A stretch of DNA of 64,000 nt from Furfurilactobacillus milii (GTDB taxonomy: Bacteria; Bacillota; Bacilli; Lactobacillales; Lactobacillaceae). A model generated the notes under the pieces. That model did no database searches. It saw nothing but the letters and a program-made list of their open reading frames with translations, and was not told the origin of the DNA. The stretch covers positions 1 through 64,000 of the forward strand of contig NZ_WEZQ01000009.1 of NCBI RefSeq assembly GCF_009864005.1, in the 5' to 3' direction. The position numbers and the translations under genes are program-made. Below, in pieces: positions 17,413 to 25,954 of the stretch (positions within the stretch are counted from its first letter, which is position 1; each line of letters opens with the position of its first letter).

Positions 17413-17544
17413 AAATGCTTTGAGCGTTACTTTTGAAGATAAAACGCGTATGTTATCTCATGTGTCTGATATTGTAGTTTGGTCCTAAGCCTGTATAATT
17501 GATAACGCACTAATGGTTAACATTGCCATTAAAAGAGGGAAAAT

Positions 17545-17850
17545 ATGATTGAAATAACGGTTCAGACATTGAACGCAATGTTATCGGATATTGAACACTT
17601 AATCGATGTTCGGGAAACCGATGAATACGCAGAAGGCCACGTTGATCGAACGGTAAACCTGCCACTAAGTACAATTGATCAGTGGTTGCCAACGTTATCA
17701 AAAAATTCGACGTATACAGTGATTTGTCGGTCTGGACGGCGGTCATCACTAGCGATTGAACAGATGAAACGACATGGCATCACTGGAGTTAATGTCAACG
17801 GTGGCACGCTTGCATGGCAAGGCGCCGGCTACCCAGTCACTAAGAAATGA
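17545..17850 (+). CDS. Rhodanese-like domain protein
   Basis: A single rhodanese domain of 101 residues with the active-site loop CRSGRRS (Cys near residue 56) and the DVRE element near residue 22. It probably carries sulfur as a persulfide on the Cys. AGAGGG precedes the ATG. The promoter could be TTGTAG - 16 nt - TATAAT just upstream. The recQ start follows the stop after 7 nt, so they are co-transcribed; a link between the two activities is not evident. Confidence 0.88.
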   Translation: MIEITVQTLNAMLSDIEHLIDVRETDEYAEGHVDRTVNLPLSTIDQWLPTLSKNSTYTVICRSGRRSSLAIEQMKRHGITGVNVNGGTLAWQGAGYPVTKK

Positions 17851-17857
17851 GGAGCAC

Positions 17858-19645
17858 ATGACTGAAACAGCACTTAAAGTACTAAAGGACAAATTTGGCT
17901 ATGATAGTTTTCGGCCAGGTCAAGATGAAATCATTAATAAAATTATGGATCACAAAAATGTCCTTGCTGTTATGCCTACCGGTGGTGGGAAATCTTTATG
18001 TTACCAGATTCCTGCGTTAATGTTGCCCGGTTTGACAGTGGTGGTGTCGCCCTTGATCTCGCTGATGAAGGATCAAGTTGATGCGTTATCTGAAAATGGG
18101 ATTCCGGCAACTTTTATCAACAGTACATTGGATTATCAAGAAATTGAATATCGTTTGCAACAAGCAGCGATGGATCAGGTCAAACTGATTTACTTGGCAC
18201 CTGAACGGTTGGACGACGAACGCTTCTTGAGCGAGTTGAGCGATCTGAATATTTCTCAATTGGCGATTGACGAGGCCCACTGTATTTCGCAGTGGGGGCA
18301 CGATTTTAGGCCTAGTTATCTAAACTTGATGAATACTGTTCACCAGTTTCCATCCCATCCAGTGGTTGTTGCATTAACCGCGACGGCGACGAGCAAAGTG
18401 GCCAGTGATATTATGCAGCGACTCAATATTGACCCTGCAAATGAAGTTAGCACAGGATTTGCTCGAGATAATTTGTCTTTTCAAGTCGTCAAGAACCAAA
18501 ACAAAGAAGCTTTTCTGTTAGAATATTTGAAAGTCAACGCTAATGCCGCCGGAATTATTTATGCCAGCACCCGTAAGGAGGTTGAACGTTTAACAGGTTT
18601 ATTACAGAAGAAGGGCATTAAAGCAGAGATGTACCATGCTGGTCTCAGTGAAGACGTCCGTAATAAAAACCAGGAAGACTTTTTATATGACCGTGTTCAA
18701 GTTATGGTAGCCACGAATGCATTTGGAATGGGCATCGATAAAAGTAACGTTCGGTTCGTTATTCATTATCAAGTGCCAGGTAATTTAGAGGCCTATTATC
18801 AAGAAGCAGGGCGTGCTGGACGTGACGGGTTACCCAGCGAGGCAATCCTGATGTATCAGCCATCGGACTTACAGATTCAGCACTTTTTTATTGATCAGTC
18901 CGATATGGAACCAGCTTTTAAAACGCGCGAGTATTTAAAGCTTCAGGAAATGTCGAAGTATGCGAACACTGAAGGCTGTTTACAGCAGTTTATTTTGAAA
19001 TACTTTGGTGAAGCTTCACCTGCTTGTGGTCATTGTGGTAATTGTTTGGATGAGCGGGATCAGGTTAATGTAACTGTCGATGCCCAGAAGGTTTTATCCT
19101 GTGTTTTGCGAATGCGCCAACGCTATGGTAAGTCACTAATTGCGCAAGTGTTGACAGGTTCGCACGTCAAACGGATTCGTGATGAGCACTTTGACCAGTT
19201 ATCGACATATGGTTTGATGAAAGGTCGCCCACAAAAAGAAGTCAGCGACCTGATCGATTTTTTGACCAGTAGTGGTTATTTGCAGCAAGTTGGTGGTGAG
19301 TACCCAACACTGCACGTGAGCGAGATGGGCGGCAGTGTGCTGAAAGGTAAGGCAAAAGTGCTTCGTCGTGGTGCTGTGAAGGCCAAACGGACAGTTTCAG
19401 TGGACGATGGTTTGTTTGAGTCATTACGTCAACTACGATTGAATTTTGCCGAGCAACAGCATGTGCCACCATACGTTATTTTTTCTGATAAGACGCTTCA
19501 GGCTTTTTGTGAGGAATTACCTCAAAGCACATTGGATATGTTGTCAATCAAGGGTGTTGGACAAAATAAATTGGATAAGTATGGGGATGCATTCCTCAAT
19601 GTTATTCAGGAATATGAGGCTGACGCAAGCGAGGCTGCTCAATAG
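17858..19645 (+). CDS. recQ: ATP-dependent DNA helicase RecQ
   Basis: A 595-residue superfamily 2 helicase. Motif I is GGGKSLCYQ, motif II DEAHC, motif III TATAT, and motif VI QEAGRAGRDG. A RecQ zinc-binding region with CPACGHCGNC-like cysteines (ACGHCGNCLD) and a winged-helix domain follow. The C-terminal HRDC domain covers about residues 515-590 (LRQLRLNFAEQQHVPPYVIF, LSIKGVGQNKLDKYG). It unwinds DNA during recombination and repair of stalled forks. The ATG at 17858 follows GAGGAG; the longer frame lies within the rhodanese gene. Confidence 0.95.
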   Translation: MTETALKVLKDKFGYDSFRPGQDEIINKIMDHKNVLAVMPTGGGKSLCYQIPALMLPGLTVVVSPLISLMKDQVDALSENGIPATFINSTLDYQEIEYRLQQAAMDQVKLIYLAPERLDDERFLSELSDLNISQLAIDEAHCISQWGHDFRPSYLNLMNTVHQFPSHPVVVALTATATSKVASDIMQRLNIDPANEVSTGFARDNLSFQVVKNQNKEAFLLEYLKVNANAAGIIYASTRKEVERLTGLLQKKGIKAEMYHAGLSEDVRNKNQEDFLYDRVQVMVATNAFGMGIDKSNVRFVIHYQVPGNLEAYYQEAGRAGRDGLPSEAILMYQPSDLQIQHFFIDQSDMEPAFKTREYLKLQEMSKYANTEGCLQQFILKYFGEASPACGHCGNCLDERDQVNVTVDAQKVLSCVLRMRQRYGKSLIAQVLTGSHVKRIRDEHFDQLSTYGLMKGRPQKEVSDLIDFLTSSGYLQQVGGEYPTLHVSEMGGSVLKGKAKVLRRGAVKAKRTVSVDDGLFESLRQLRLNFAEQQHVPPYVIFSDKTLQAFCEELPQSTLDMLSIKGVGQNKLDKYGDAFLNVIQEYEADASEAAQ

Positions 19646-19668
19646 ATAAACTTTTAGGAGGCTTCATT

Positions 19669-20403
19669 ATGGACAATCGGTGGGTAAAAGTATTTGGTAC
19701 TTGGTTGGTTGTGATTATCATCGCACTTGGTGGCGGTGCTTGGACGACACACAGTGGTGTGAGTCGCGAAACTGGCATCATAGTGTATGAAATTGTGATG
19801 TTTGCCGTTCTTTTTTTACTAAATCGGTTTTGGCTACATCAAACGGTTTATTTAAAGCCAACTGAACGCTCATGGCGGCTCATTCCGCTTAACTGGATTA
19901 CTGTTGTTTTGCTTGGTCAAGTCATTTTGCTATTGTTCACTGGCTCCGGCAATTTAGCACTGGGCATTACCATGTTGCTTTTTGTTGGAACAACCGAGGA
20001 ATATGTCTTCCGTGGGTTGCTTTTACCATTAGCTAGCAGGCTAGGACACGGCCGCAATCAATTATGGACTGGTGTCCTAGTATCTAGTGTGTTGTTTGGA
20101 CTTGCCCACAGTGTTAATGCTTTACAGCAACCAGTGATGGCAACGATTGTTCAAATGTTGTCTGCGATTACTATTGGAATAATGCTGTCAGCAATTTACC
20201 TGAGGACGGGAAGTTTATTATTCCCAATCATATTGCATGGTCTCAACGATTTCGTTCCGGCGTTTTACAATGGTAGTGTCCAAGAGACTAGCAGAGTTGT
20301 TAGTTTGACAGAAGTTGGTCCTATTTTGTTATTTTTGATTGTTGGCGCATTCATGTTAAGAAAATCAAAACGGTCCACAATCAAAAATGTGATTCCGCAA
20401 TGA
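19669..20403 (+). CDS. CPBP family intramembrane metalloprotease
   Basis: A 244-residue membrane protein with the Abi/CPBP motifs: EEYVFRG (EExxxR) near residue 109, a histidine in FGLAHS, and HGLND. These residues form the metal site of the Rce1-like intramembrane proteases. In lactic acid bacteria such proteins are often tied to bacteriocin self-immunity, but no bacteriocin gene is seen here. AGGAGG precedes the ATG. It is 23 nt after recQ and ends at a terminator. A paralogue lies at 36727. Confidence 0.85.
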   Translation: MDNRWVKVFGTWLVVIIIALGGGAWTTHSGVSRETGIIVYEIVMFAVLFLLNRFWLHQTVYLKPTERSWRLIPLNWITVVLLGQVILLLFTGSGNLALGITMLLFVGTTEEYVFRGLLLPLASRLGHGRNQLWTGVLVSSVLFGLAHSVNALQQPVMATIVQMLSAITIGIMLSAIYLRTGSLLFPIILHGLNDFVPAFYNGSVQETSRVVSLTEVGPILLFLIVGAFMLRKSKRSTIKNVIPQ

Positions 20404-20404
20404 T

Positions 20405-20446
20405 AAAAACCAGGTTGCAAGCTGATGTGCTTGTGGCCTGTTTTTA
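20405..20446 (+). terminator. Terminator of the rhodanese-recQ-CPBP operon
   Basis: AACCAGGTTGCAAGC pairs with GCTTGTGGCCTGTT and is followed by TTTTT. Confidence 0.75.
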
Positions 20447-20464
20447 TGTTAAATAGATGTCTGT

Positions 20465-20821
20465 TTAGGCCTGTGACGATTCATCCTCATGATGAGTACT
20501 GTTATAGTAACGCCCCCATTTTTCCATGGCGATGATCACAGGAACAAGGGTTTCACCGAATGAGGTTAGACGATATTCGGTTTTGGGCGGTATGACGGGG
20601 TAGATGGTTTTAATTAGTACGCCATCGTTTTCAAGTTCTTTTAGTTGCAGTGCCAGCATTCGATGAGAGCAATCTTTCATTTGGCGCTGCAGGTCCCCAA
20701 AGCGTTCGGTGCCGTTTTTGATCAGGTGAAATAAAATGACACTTTTCCATTTACCCGAAATAATCTGTAGCGTGCTTTCAACTGGACAGCCAGCCTGACA
20801 ATCGTATGTGTGACGTACCAT
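20465..20821 (-). CDS. HxlR family transcriptional regulator
   Basis: A 118-residue winged-helix regulator of HxlR type: GKWKSVILFHLIKNGTERFGDL and the recognition region LALQLKELENDGVL. Near the N-terminus it has Cys residues (DCQAGCPVE), which in HxlR proteins can sense thiol-reactive electrophiles. I chose the ATG at 20821 because GGAGG lies 5 nt upstream; the longer reading starts at a TTG on that site. It is divergent from the alcohol dehydrogenase-like gene, its likely target. Confidence 0.85.
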   Translation of the reverse strand: MVRHTYDCQAGCPVESTLQIISGKWKSVILFHLIKNGTERFGDLQRQMKDCSHRMLALQLKELENDGVLIKTIYPVIPPKTEYRLTSFGETLVPVIIAMEKWGRYYNSTHHEDESSQA

Positions 20822-21037
20822 AACTACCTCCAAGTCGCTAAATTCATATCAATAAAGTATGTATTAGTGTCAGAATACCGCAGTCACGTTAAGATTAACA
20901 ACAAATCAGCGTTTACTTAGATTGCTAGTGAAAAAAATGTAACTAAGTGATTAAAATTTCACGATTGTGAAGTTTTCTGACGATATTAGAATGGAGTTGT
21001 TGTTAGAGTAGTTGTCATAGGAGAGGGAGTCATCAAA

Positions 21038-22066
21038 ATGGCTGAAACAATGAATGCAATTGGTTTTACTGATCATTTGCCAATTACGGATGAGCACAGC
21101 TTACAGGACTTTACAGAAGCAGTCCCTGTTGCCAAGGGTCACGATTTATTAGTGCATGTTAGCGCGGTTTCGGTTAATCCGGTAGACATCGGTGTGCGTC
21201 GTGGTGGACGTGGCCACTTGAGTCAGCCCCGTGTGATTGGCTGGGATGCAGTTGGCGAGGTCGTTGCTGTTGGTGGACAGGTACAGTTGTTTAACGTCGG
21301 TGACCGGGTTTATTACGCAGGTTCGTTTAAACGGGCGGGTAGCGATAGTGATTACCAGCTCGTGGACGAACGCATTGTTGGTCACGCACCACAGCATTTA
21401 AGTGATGCAGAAGCAGCGGCAATGCCATTAACGACGCTGGCCGCGTGGGAAGCACTGTTTGAACAATTGCCAATTGACCCAGATGACAAAGAAAACAATG
21501 CGAAACACAATTTATTGATCATCAATGGTGCCGGTGGGGTTGGGTCCATTGCGACCCAACTCGCACATTGGGCCGGTTTGCACGTGATTGCGACCGCTTC
21601 GAGGCCAGAAACAATTGACTGGACGCTAGCTCACGGCGCGGATGAAACAGTTAACCACCGTGAAGATCTGGTTAAGCAAGTGCGTAATCTTGGGTATCAC
21701 TATGTAGACTATATTTTGGAACTGAATAATTTGGACGCTCATTGGAATGAAATGGCTGAGCTGATTGAACCAAGCGGCTGGATTGCCTCAATTACTGAAA
21801 ATCATCGACCAGTGGATCTCAAACGTTTGACTCAAAAACGGGGCCACTTTGCCTGGGAGTGGATGTACACAAAATCATTTTTCCACACCGCAGATATGCA
21901 AACGCAACATGATATTTTAGAACGAGCCGCGAAGATGTTTGACGATGGGACATTGAAAAGCACGTTGACCAAACAGTTATCACCATTTGATGCAGCAACA
22001 TTACGTCAGGCTCATACGCTAGTAGAATCAGGTCACATGATGGGAAAAGTTGTCGTTACCCGTTGA
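21038..22066 (+). CDS. Zinc-independent alcohol dehydrogenase / quinone oxidoreductase
   Basis: A 342-residue medium-chain dehydrogenase/reductase. It has the GroES-like N-terminal domain (VSVNPVDIGVRRGG, VIGWDAVGEVVAVG) and the Rossmann motif NGAGGVGSIATQLA near residue 164. The cysteines of the structural zinc site are absent, which fits the quinone oxidoreductase branch. It should reduce quinones or reactive enones with NADPH. Divergence from an HxlR regulator with N-terminal cysteines suggests induction by electrophiles; this is inference. Confidence 0.87.
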   Translation: MAETMNAIGFTDHLPITDEHSLQDFTEAVPVAKGHDLLVHVSAVSVNPVDIGVRRGGRGHLSQPRVIGWDAVGEVVAVGGQVQLFNVGDRVYYAGSFKRAGSDSDYQLVDERIVGHAPQHLSDAEAAAMPLTTLAAWEALFEQLPIDPDDKENNAKHNLLIINGAGGVGSIATQLAHWAGLHVIATASRPETIDWTLAHGADETVNHREDLVKQVRNLGYHYVDYILELNNLDAHWNEMAELIEPSGWIASITENHRPVDLKRLTQKRGHFAWEWMYTKSFFHTADMQTQHDILERAAKMFDDGTLKSTLTKQLSPFDAATLRQAHTLVESGHMMGKVVVTR

Positions 22067-22143
22067 TTAGGAGTTGATGATGGCACCAATTTTTGTTATT
22101 TGCGCGTATAATGACGGCAAAAAGTATTAATCAGGTGGATGTC

Positions 22144-22428
22144 ATGAAACTAGATCGTCTCTTCACTCGGATTAAAATGGTGCGGGTATTAAATATCTTC
22201 GGGGGCAGTTTGGGTACCTCCATGGCGATGAGAATGATTCAAAGACGGATTACGCATGATATGCTGTCTTTGCGATTAACGCCGGCTGATTTGAATAAAA
22301 TGCTGAATTTGCCGCCGTATACGATTACTGCACTGGCATCCGGAAACCCAGATTTTTTTCAGGTCAGTTATAAACAGTTGCAAAGACTGGCCAGAATGTT
22401 GGACGAACGGTTGAATGCAGTCCATTAA
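22144..22428 (+). CDS. Small helix-turn-helix-like protein
   Basis: A 94-residue protein. The C-terminal half (LTPADLNKMLNLPPYTITAL, ASGNPDFFQVSYKQLQRLARML) resembles an XRE-type helix-turn-helix: the segment around residues 43-80 has the AxxLxxxxxTIxxxxxG pattern. The N-terminal half is basic. I chose the ATG at 22144 after CAGGTGG; an earlier ATG has no ribosome site. Target unknown. It lies just upstream of the type I toxin-antitoxin locus, with no evident link. Confidence 0.6.
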   Translation: MKLDRLFTRIKMVRVLNIFGGSLGTSMAMRMIQRRITHDMLSLRLTPADLNKMLNLPPYTITALASGNPDFFQVSYKQLQRLARMLDERLNAVH

Positions 22429-22515
22429 ATGAGGGCGTTTTTTCCAGTATAGTTGCACTGATAACTGGATGAGGTGTGACTGATAAAAATTGATGAGATA
22501 TGGTCTGCTTATCGT

Positions 22516-22544
22516 TTGTCGATGTAGCAACTATGTGGTATATT
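22516..22544 (+). promoter_or_regulatory. Promoter of the putative antitoxin RNA
   Basis: TTGTCG (22516-22521), a 17-nt spacer and TATATT (22539-22544) place the transcript start near 22551. Confidence 0.65.
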
Positions 22545-22550
22545 ATTGTC

Positions 22551-22610
22551 GAAGCGAAGCATGGAAGCATCCGACCCCTTACTAGGTGTGACTAGTAAGG
22601 GGTCTTTTTT
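22551..22610 (+). ncRNA. Putative antisense antitoxin RNA of an Fst-like locus
   Basis: A transcript of about 60 nt runs from the promoter at 22516-22544 to the hairpin GACCCCTTACTAG/CTAGTAAGGGGTC with TTTTTT. Its 5' part holds GAAGCATGGAAGCATCC (22556-22572), a near-copy of the plus-strand sequence over the toxin ribosome site and start (22742-22758, 15 of 17 identical). The RNA can therefore pair with the toxin mRNA at its start codon. Size, convergent layout, shared bidirectional terminator and direct repeats are those of RNA II in par/Fst systems. Confidence 0.7.
22574..22610. terminator. Shared bidirectional terminator of the toxin-antitoxin locus
   Basis: A perfect 13-bp stem (GACCCCTTACTAG) with loop GTGTGA. 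TTTTTT follows on the plus strand and an A/T-rich flank on the minus strand. It ends both the toxin mRNA and the antitoxin RNA. Confidence 0.8.
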
Positions 22611-22658
22611 CGAATAATATGTAATTAGACGGGACACTTTAGGTTGAATTATGGTCAA

Positions 22659-22748
22659 CTACGGCCGATTGTGGCGATCATCCAACCAGTGGTCAAACAT
22701 CTTTAAAAGCATGCCCACAATCAGTGGTGCTAAAAATAATTGAAGCAT
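22659..22748 (-). CDS. Fst family type I toxin peptide
   Basis: A 29-residue peptide too short for ordinary gene calling. It starts MLQLFL and continues APLIVGMLLKMFDHWLDDR before a short basic tail. The pattern A-P-x-x-V-G-x-x-L-x-x-x-x-x-W-L-x-x-R, one membrane helix followed by a charged tail, is that of Fst/Ldr type I toxins (Fst, PepA1 and the Lactobacillus Lpt peptides). Such peptides damage the membrane when over-produced. AAGGGGG lies 9 nt before the ATG. The leader can form a 5' hairpin (CTCGAT/ATCGAG, 22775-22788), as in Fst mRNA. Confidence 0.78.
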   Translation of the reverse strand: MLQLFLAPLIVGMLLKMFDHWLDDRHNRP

Positions 22749-22850
22749 GGTTGCATCCCCCTTTCATCCAGATTCTCGATGAATCGAGTCGACCACGCTT
22801 TTAAGAATACAAAAACTAGTTCATTGTTTCTCATACATGTTTATGAGAAA

Positions 22851-22894
22851 AAGCAGGCGATAAATCCCGTTATATTGGGATTTATCGCCTGCTT
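22851..22894 (-). terminator. Terminator hairpin after brnQ
   Basis: AAGCAGGCGATAAATCCC pairs perfectly with GGGATTTATCGCCTGCTT, with a T-run on the minus strand. It lies about 80 nt after the brnQ stop. A hairpin of nearly the same sequence occurs at 27961-28010 after another leftward gene. Confidence 0.75.
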
Positions 22895-22972
22895 GTTTAT
22901 TTTGATTTACGTTAGCAACATTGTTATCAATGTGTAAATCACGTTTTTAATCAGATGACTGGCCAGCAATTT

Positions 22973-24355
22973 TTAGTTGTCCGAAACCGAGGCCGTGGTG
23001 TGTTCCCGCGCAAGTTTAACGAAATGCCAAGTTAGGCCGATAACCGCGCCGACCAAAGCAGGAACGACCCAGTCCATACCGTACTTGGCGAATGGGAGGT
23101 AGCTCATTTGGAAACTGGTCATGGCCTTACCAAACGCACTTTGACTAACGACTGGCGGAAACGCGGCAATCATGTCGAAAACAGCGGGAACACAAGTGAA
23201 CAGCACGACGAAAGCGTACACGACTGGATCTCGTTTGAATAGGGGTGAAGTGATGGATAACAGAATCAGTACCATCGCAAGCGGGTATAAGAACATCAAC
23301 ATTGGCGTGGACCATGAAATGATTAGGTTAAGGCCGATGTTAGCCGTTAAGAAGGATGCGATAGTCGTGAACCGTAACCAAACGCGGTAGCTGACGCTTG
23401 GGAAATGTTTGTGGAAATCTTGAGCAAACGCAGCAACTAAGCCGATGGCAGTTGTGAGACAAGTAACCGTGATCAGAACGGCTAAAATAGCTTGGCCGGC
23501 GACACCGAGATAGTGGTTGACCAGCTGATCAAACGTAACCCCACCATTAGCGGCTAGTTTGAATTGGCCCAATGACATGGCACCAATCACGATTAGTAAT
23601 AAGTAAATGATGGCTTCGAAACCCATTGAGAAGAAACCAGCACGGGCCGTAACTAATGCGATGGCGTTAGGATTTCGTTTGCCAAGGGAGCGAATTGCAG
23701 TGACGACGGTTACCCCGAAGGCAAGCCCCGCCAAGGCGTCCATCGTGTTATATCCCTGAAGGAAACCGTTGAAAAAGGCATCATGCTGGTAGGCTGTTGT
23801 GACGGCCTGGTGGACAGGATTGCCAAGTGGTTTCAAAAAGGCGAGGAAGAAGACAAGTGTTAGCAAAATTAGAAAAATTGGGTTTAGCAATTTACCGATG
23901 TTGGCGACAATTTTGCTTTGTTCAACGGAAAAGAAATACGCGAGGCCAAAGAAGACAGCTGAGAAAATGACGAGTCCTAACGTTTGAAAATGCGCAGGAA
24001 CCAAGGGCGCAACGCCGACAGTATAGGATACAGTCGCTGTCCGGGGAGTACCAAACAGCGGGCCGATGGTACCGTGAATCAGAACCATAAAGGTGAGGGC
24101 AAACCAAACGCCGAGTGGGCGGCCTACATCATAAACACCACCAGCACGAGTGATGCTAATTGCAAGCACAGAGAGTAAGGGAAGCAATACCGCCGTTACT
24201 AAAAAGCCTAGTGCTGCACTCAGCCAATGAGCACCAGATAATTGACCTAGGTGCAACGGAAAAATAAGGTTGCCGGCACCAAAGAAGAGTGCAAACAGCA
24301 TTGAGCTAACGAGTGCATATTCGCGTTTGGTTAATTTGTGTTCCTGTAATTCCAT
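22973..24355 (-). CDS. brnQ: Branched-chain amino acid carrier BrnQ
   Basis: A 460-residue LIVCS-family carrier with about 12 membrane helices. The N-terminal SMLFALFFGAGNLIFPLHLG is the family's sodium-site region (FGAGNLIFP). It imports leucine, isoleucine and valine with a cation. I chose the ATG at 24355, which follows AGAGG by 8 nt; the longer frame overlaps the T-box terminator region. Upstream lies a T-box leader whose probable specifier codon is ATC, so expression should rise when tRNA-Ile is uncharged. Confidence 0.93.
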   Translation of the reverse strand: MELQEHKLTKREYALVSSMLFALFFGAGNLIFPLHLGQLSGAHWLSAALGFLVTAVLLPLLSVLAISITRAGGVYDVGRPLGVWFALTFMVLIHGTIGPLFGTPRTATVSYTVGVAPLVPAHFQTLGLVIFSAVFFGLAYFFSVEQSKIVANIGKLLNPIFLILLTLVFFLAFLKPLGNPVHQAVTTAYQHDAFFNGFLQGYNTMDALAGLAFGVTVVTAIRSLGKRNPNAIALVTARAGFFSMGFEAIIYLLLIVIGAMSLGQFKLAANGGVTFDQLVNHYLGVAGQAILAVLITVTCLTTAIGLVAAFAQDFHKHFPSVSYRVWLRFTTIASFLTANIGLNLIISWSTPMLMFLYPLAMVLILLSITSPLFKRDPVVYAFVVLFTCVPAVFDMIAAFPPVVSQSAFGKAMTSFQMSYLPFAKYGMDWVVPALVGAVIGLTWHFVKLAREHTTASVSDN

Positions 24356-24403
24356 ATAATTGCCTCTTTTCCTTTTTGTTGTCTCGACCAAAATTTCTTT
24401 GAT

Positions 24404-24690
24404 AAAAAAACGTCCTTAGCCGAATTGCTTCAGCTAAGGACGTTTACACGTGTTACCACCTTTGTTCGCAGACCTCTCACGAGAGCCTGCCTCTTCAAGT
24501 ACGTGGCCTAACGCCAGATACTCTAGCTCTGTAATGGGAGCACCCATTGACTACTGTTGTCGTAGTCAACGCTCAAAGATGATGTTCACTTGTGGTTGAT
24601 CGACGCCCTTTCACCAATCGGCGCTCGCTTAACGATCTTTTCGCAGGTTACTTTTCTTTTCAACGCGTATTTCATTCATCAAATTTTAAT
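24404..24690 (-). promoter_or_regulatory. T-box riboswitch of brnQ, probable Ile specifier
   Basis: On the minus strand a promoter TTGACA - 17 nt - CATAAT (24720-24725, 24697-24702) starts a leader of about 290 nt. It has a Stem I with the distal element GGTGAAAGGGCG, and GAACATCATC in the specifier loop, with ATC (24581-24583) as likely specifier. The T-box sequence AAAGGTGGTAACACGTG is near 24447-24464, and the terminator AAACGTCCTTAGC/GCTAAGGACGTTT is followed by seven T (24404-24445). Uncharged tRNA-Ile would stabilise the antiterminator and open brnQ. Confidence 0.88.
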
Positions 24691-24762
24691 GTGTTTATTA
24701 TGATATCTTAGTCGAAAATTGTCAACGATTTTTGAAAAAGTTTTATTCGCTACAAGTTATGT

Positions 24763-25713
24763 TTAGAACAGTTTGATCAATAACACGCCGACGATCATGA
24801 TTAACAGACCAATGATTTTCAGGGGAACGATAGGATTTCGTTTGGCACCGAACCAGCCGAACTGATCGACAATGAGGCCTCCAATAATCTGACCAAACAA
24901 TACGATCACAACGGTTAAGCCAGTTCCGATGATAGGTACTAGATAAACATTACCAAGTACAAACAACGCACCAATGAACCCGCCAAACCAGATCCACCAC
25001 GGATTGTGTGAAATGGCACCGACTGGGAACCGCAAGCCGTGATTTTGAATCAGCACGACGATCAATAAAATGAGGGTGCCAACCAAAAAGCTGACGTAGG
25101 CACCCTGAATGGGCGATTTCAATAAGTGTCCCAAGTGACCGTTAATCGCAGTTTGTCCCGCGGCAAACGCACCAAACAGGATACCCAACAATTGCCAAAA
25201 GCCGCGGTGGGGGACGTGATGAGTTTCATTAGCTTCCGCTGAACCTTGGAACGTATTTTTACGAGCACGTTCTGGCAGTACGACCGCAAAAACGATACCG
25301 ACAATCATTAGGATCGCGCCGAAAGCACGCAACCATGTGATTGAATGTTGAGCACTGGCAAACCAACCAAAGTTATCAATTAGCAACCCCATTAGGATTT
25401 CCCCTAAAATGGGCATTAAGACCGTTTGAATACCACCTAGTTTAGGAAATAACAAAATATTCCCGGTGAGATAAACGACAGCGAGCACACCACCAAGCCA
25501 GATCCACCAGGGATGGCTAGTAAAGAAAGTTCCGGGAATTAATAAACTGCGTCCAGTCGCAAGCAAAAGTGCAGTTAAAAGGACGGTTCCCATGAAAAAT
25601 GACATCAATGAAGCAAAGTAGGGCGATTTAAGTGTCCCTTGTAAACGTGAATTAATGGCGGTTTCCATCGGCAAAGCGATTCCAATAGCGATGGCAATCG
25701 TAATGGCAAGCAT
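24763..25713 (-). CDS. DMT-type carrier of the YdcZ (DUF606) family
   Basis: A 316-residue membrane protein built as an internal duplication of the YdcZ domain. The first half has NSRLQGTLKSPYFASLMSFF and WWIWLGGVLAVVYLTGNILL; the second has NGHLGHLLKSPIQGAYVSFL and WWIWFGGFIGALFVLGNVYL. About ten helices in all. Single-domain relatives work as pairs, so this is the fused form. Transported substrate unknown. AGGAGG lies 6 nt before the chosen ATG at 25713. It is monocistronic and divergent from the ABC-F gene. Confidence 0.85.
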   Translation of the reverse strand: MLAITIAIAIGIALPMETAINSRLQGTLKSPYFASLMSFFMGTVLLTALLLATGRSLLIPGTFFTSHPWWIWLGGVLAVVYLTGNILLFPKLGGIQTVLMPILGEILMGLLIDNFGWFASAQHSITWLRAFGAILMIVGIVFAVVLPERARKNTFQGSAEANETHHVPHRGFWQLLGILFGAFAAGQTAINGHLGHLLKSPIQGAYVSFLVGTLILLIVVLIQNHGLRFPVGAISHNPWWIWFGGFIGALFVLGNVYLVPIIGTGLTVVIVLFGQIIGGLIVDQFGWFGAKRNPIVPLKIIGLLIMIVGVLLIKLF

Positions 25714-25954
25714 ATAATACCTCCTACAGCATTTGAATAACTCGCTTAATGTTACCACTCTGAGCGGGATGTATGGTAAATTAAAAAGTAATGAGAGTAT
25801 AAGCGTGGTGATAATATTGGTATTTTAATAATGAATAACTTTATTTCGTGGAAGCGCGTTTGGTAGAACCCATACGTTAATCCTTCGAGGATAGTGTGCA
25901 TTCAACCTCACTATCTAAAACGAAAACTAAATAGATATAAAAGCAGGTGGTCGA

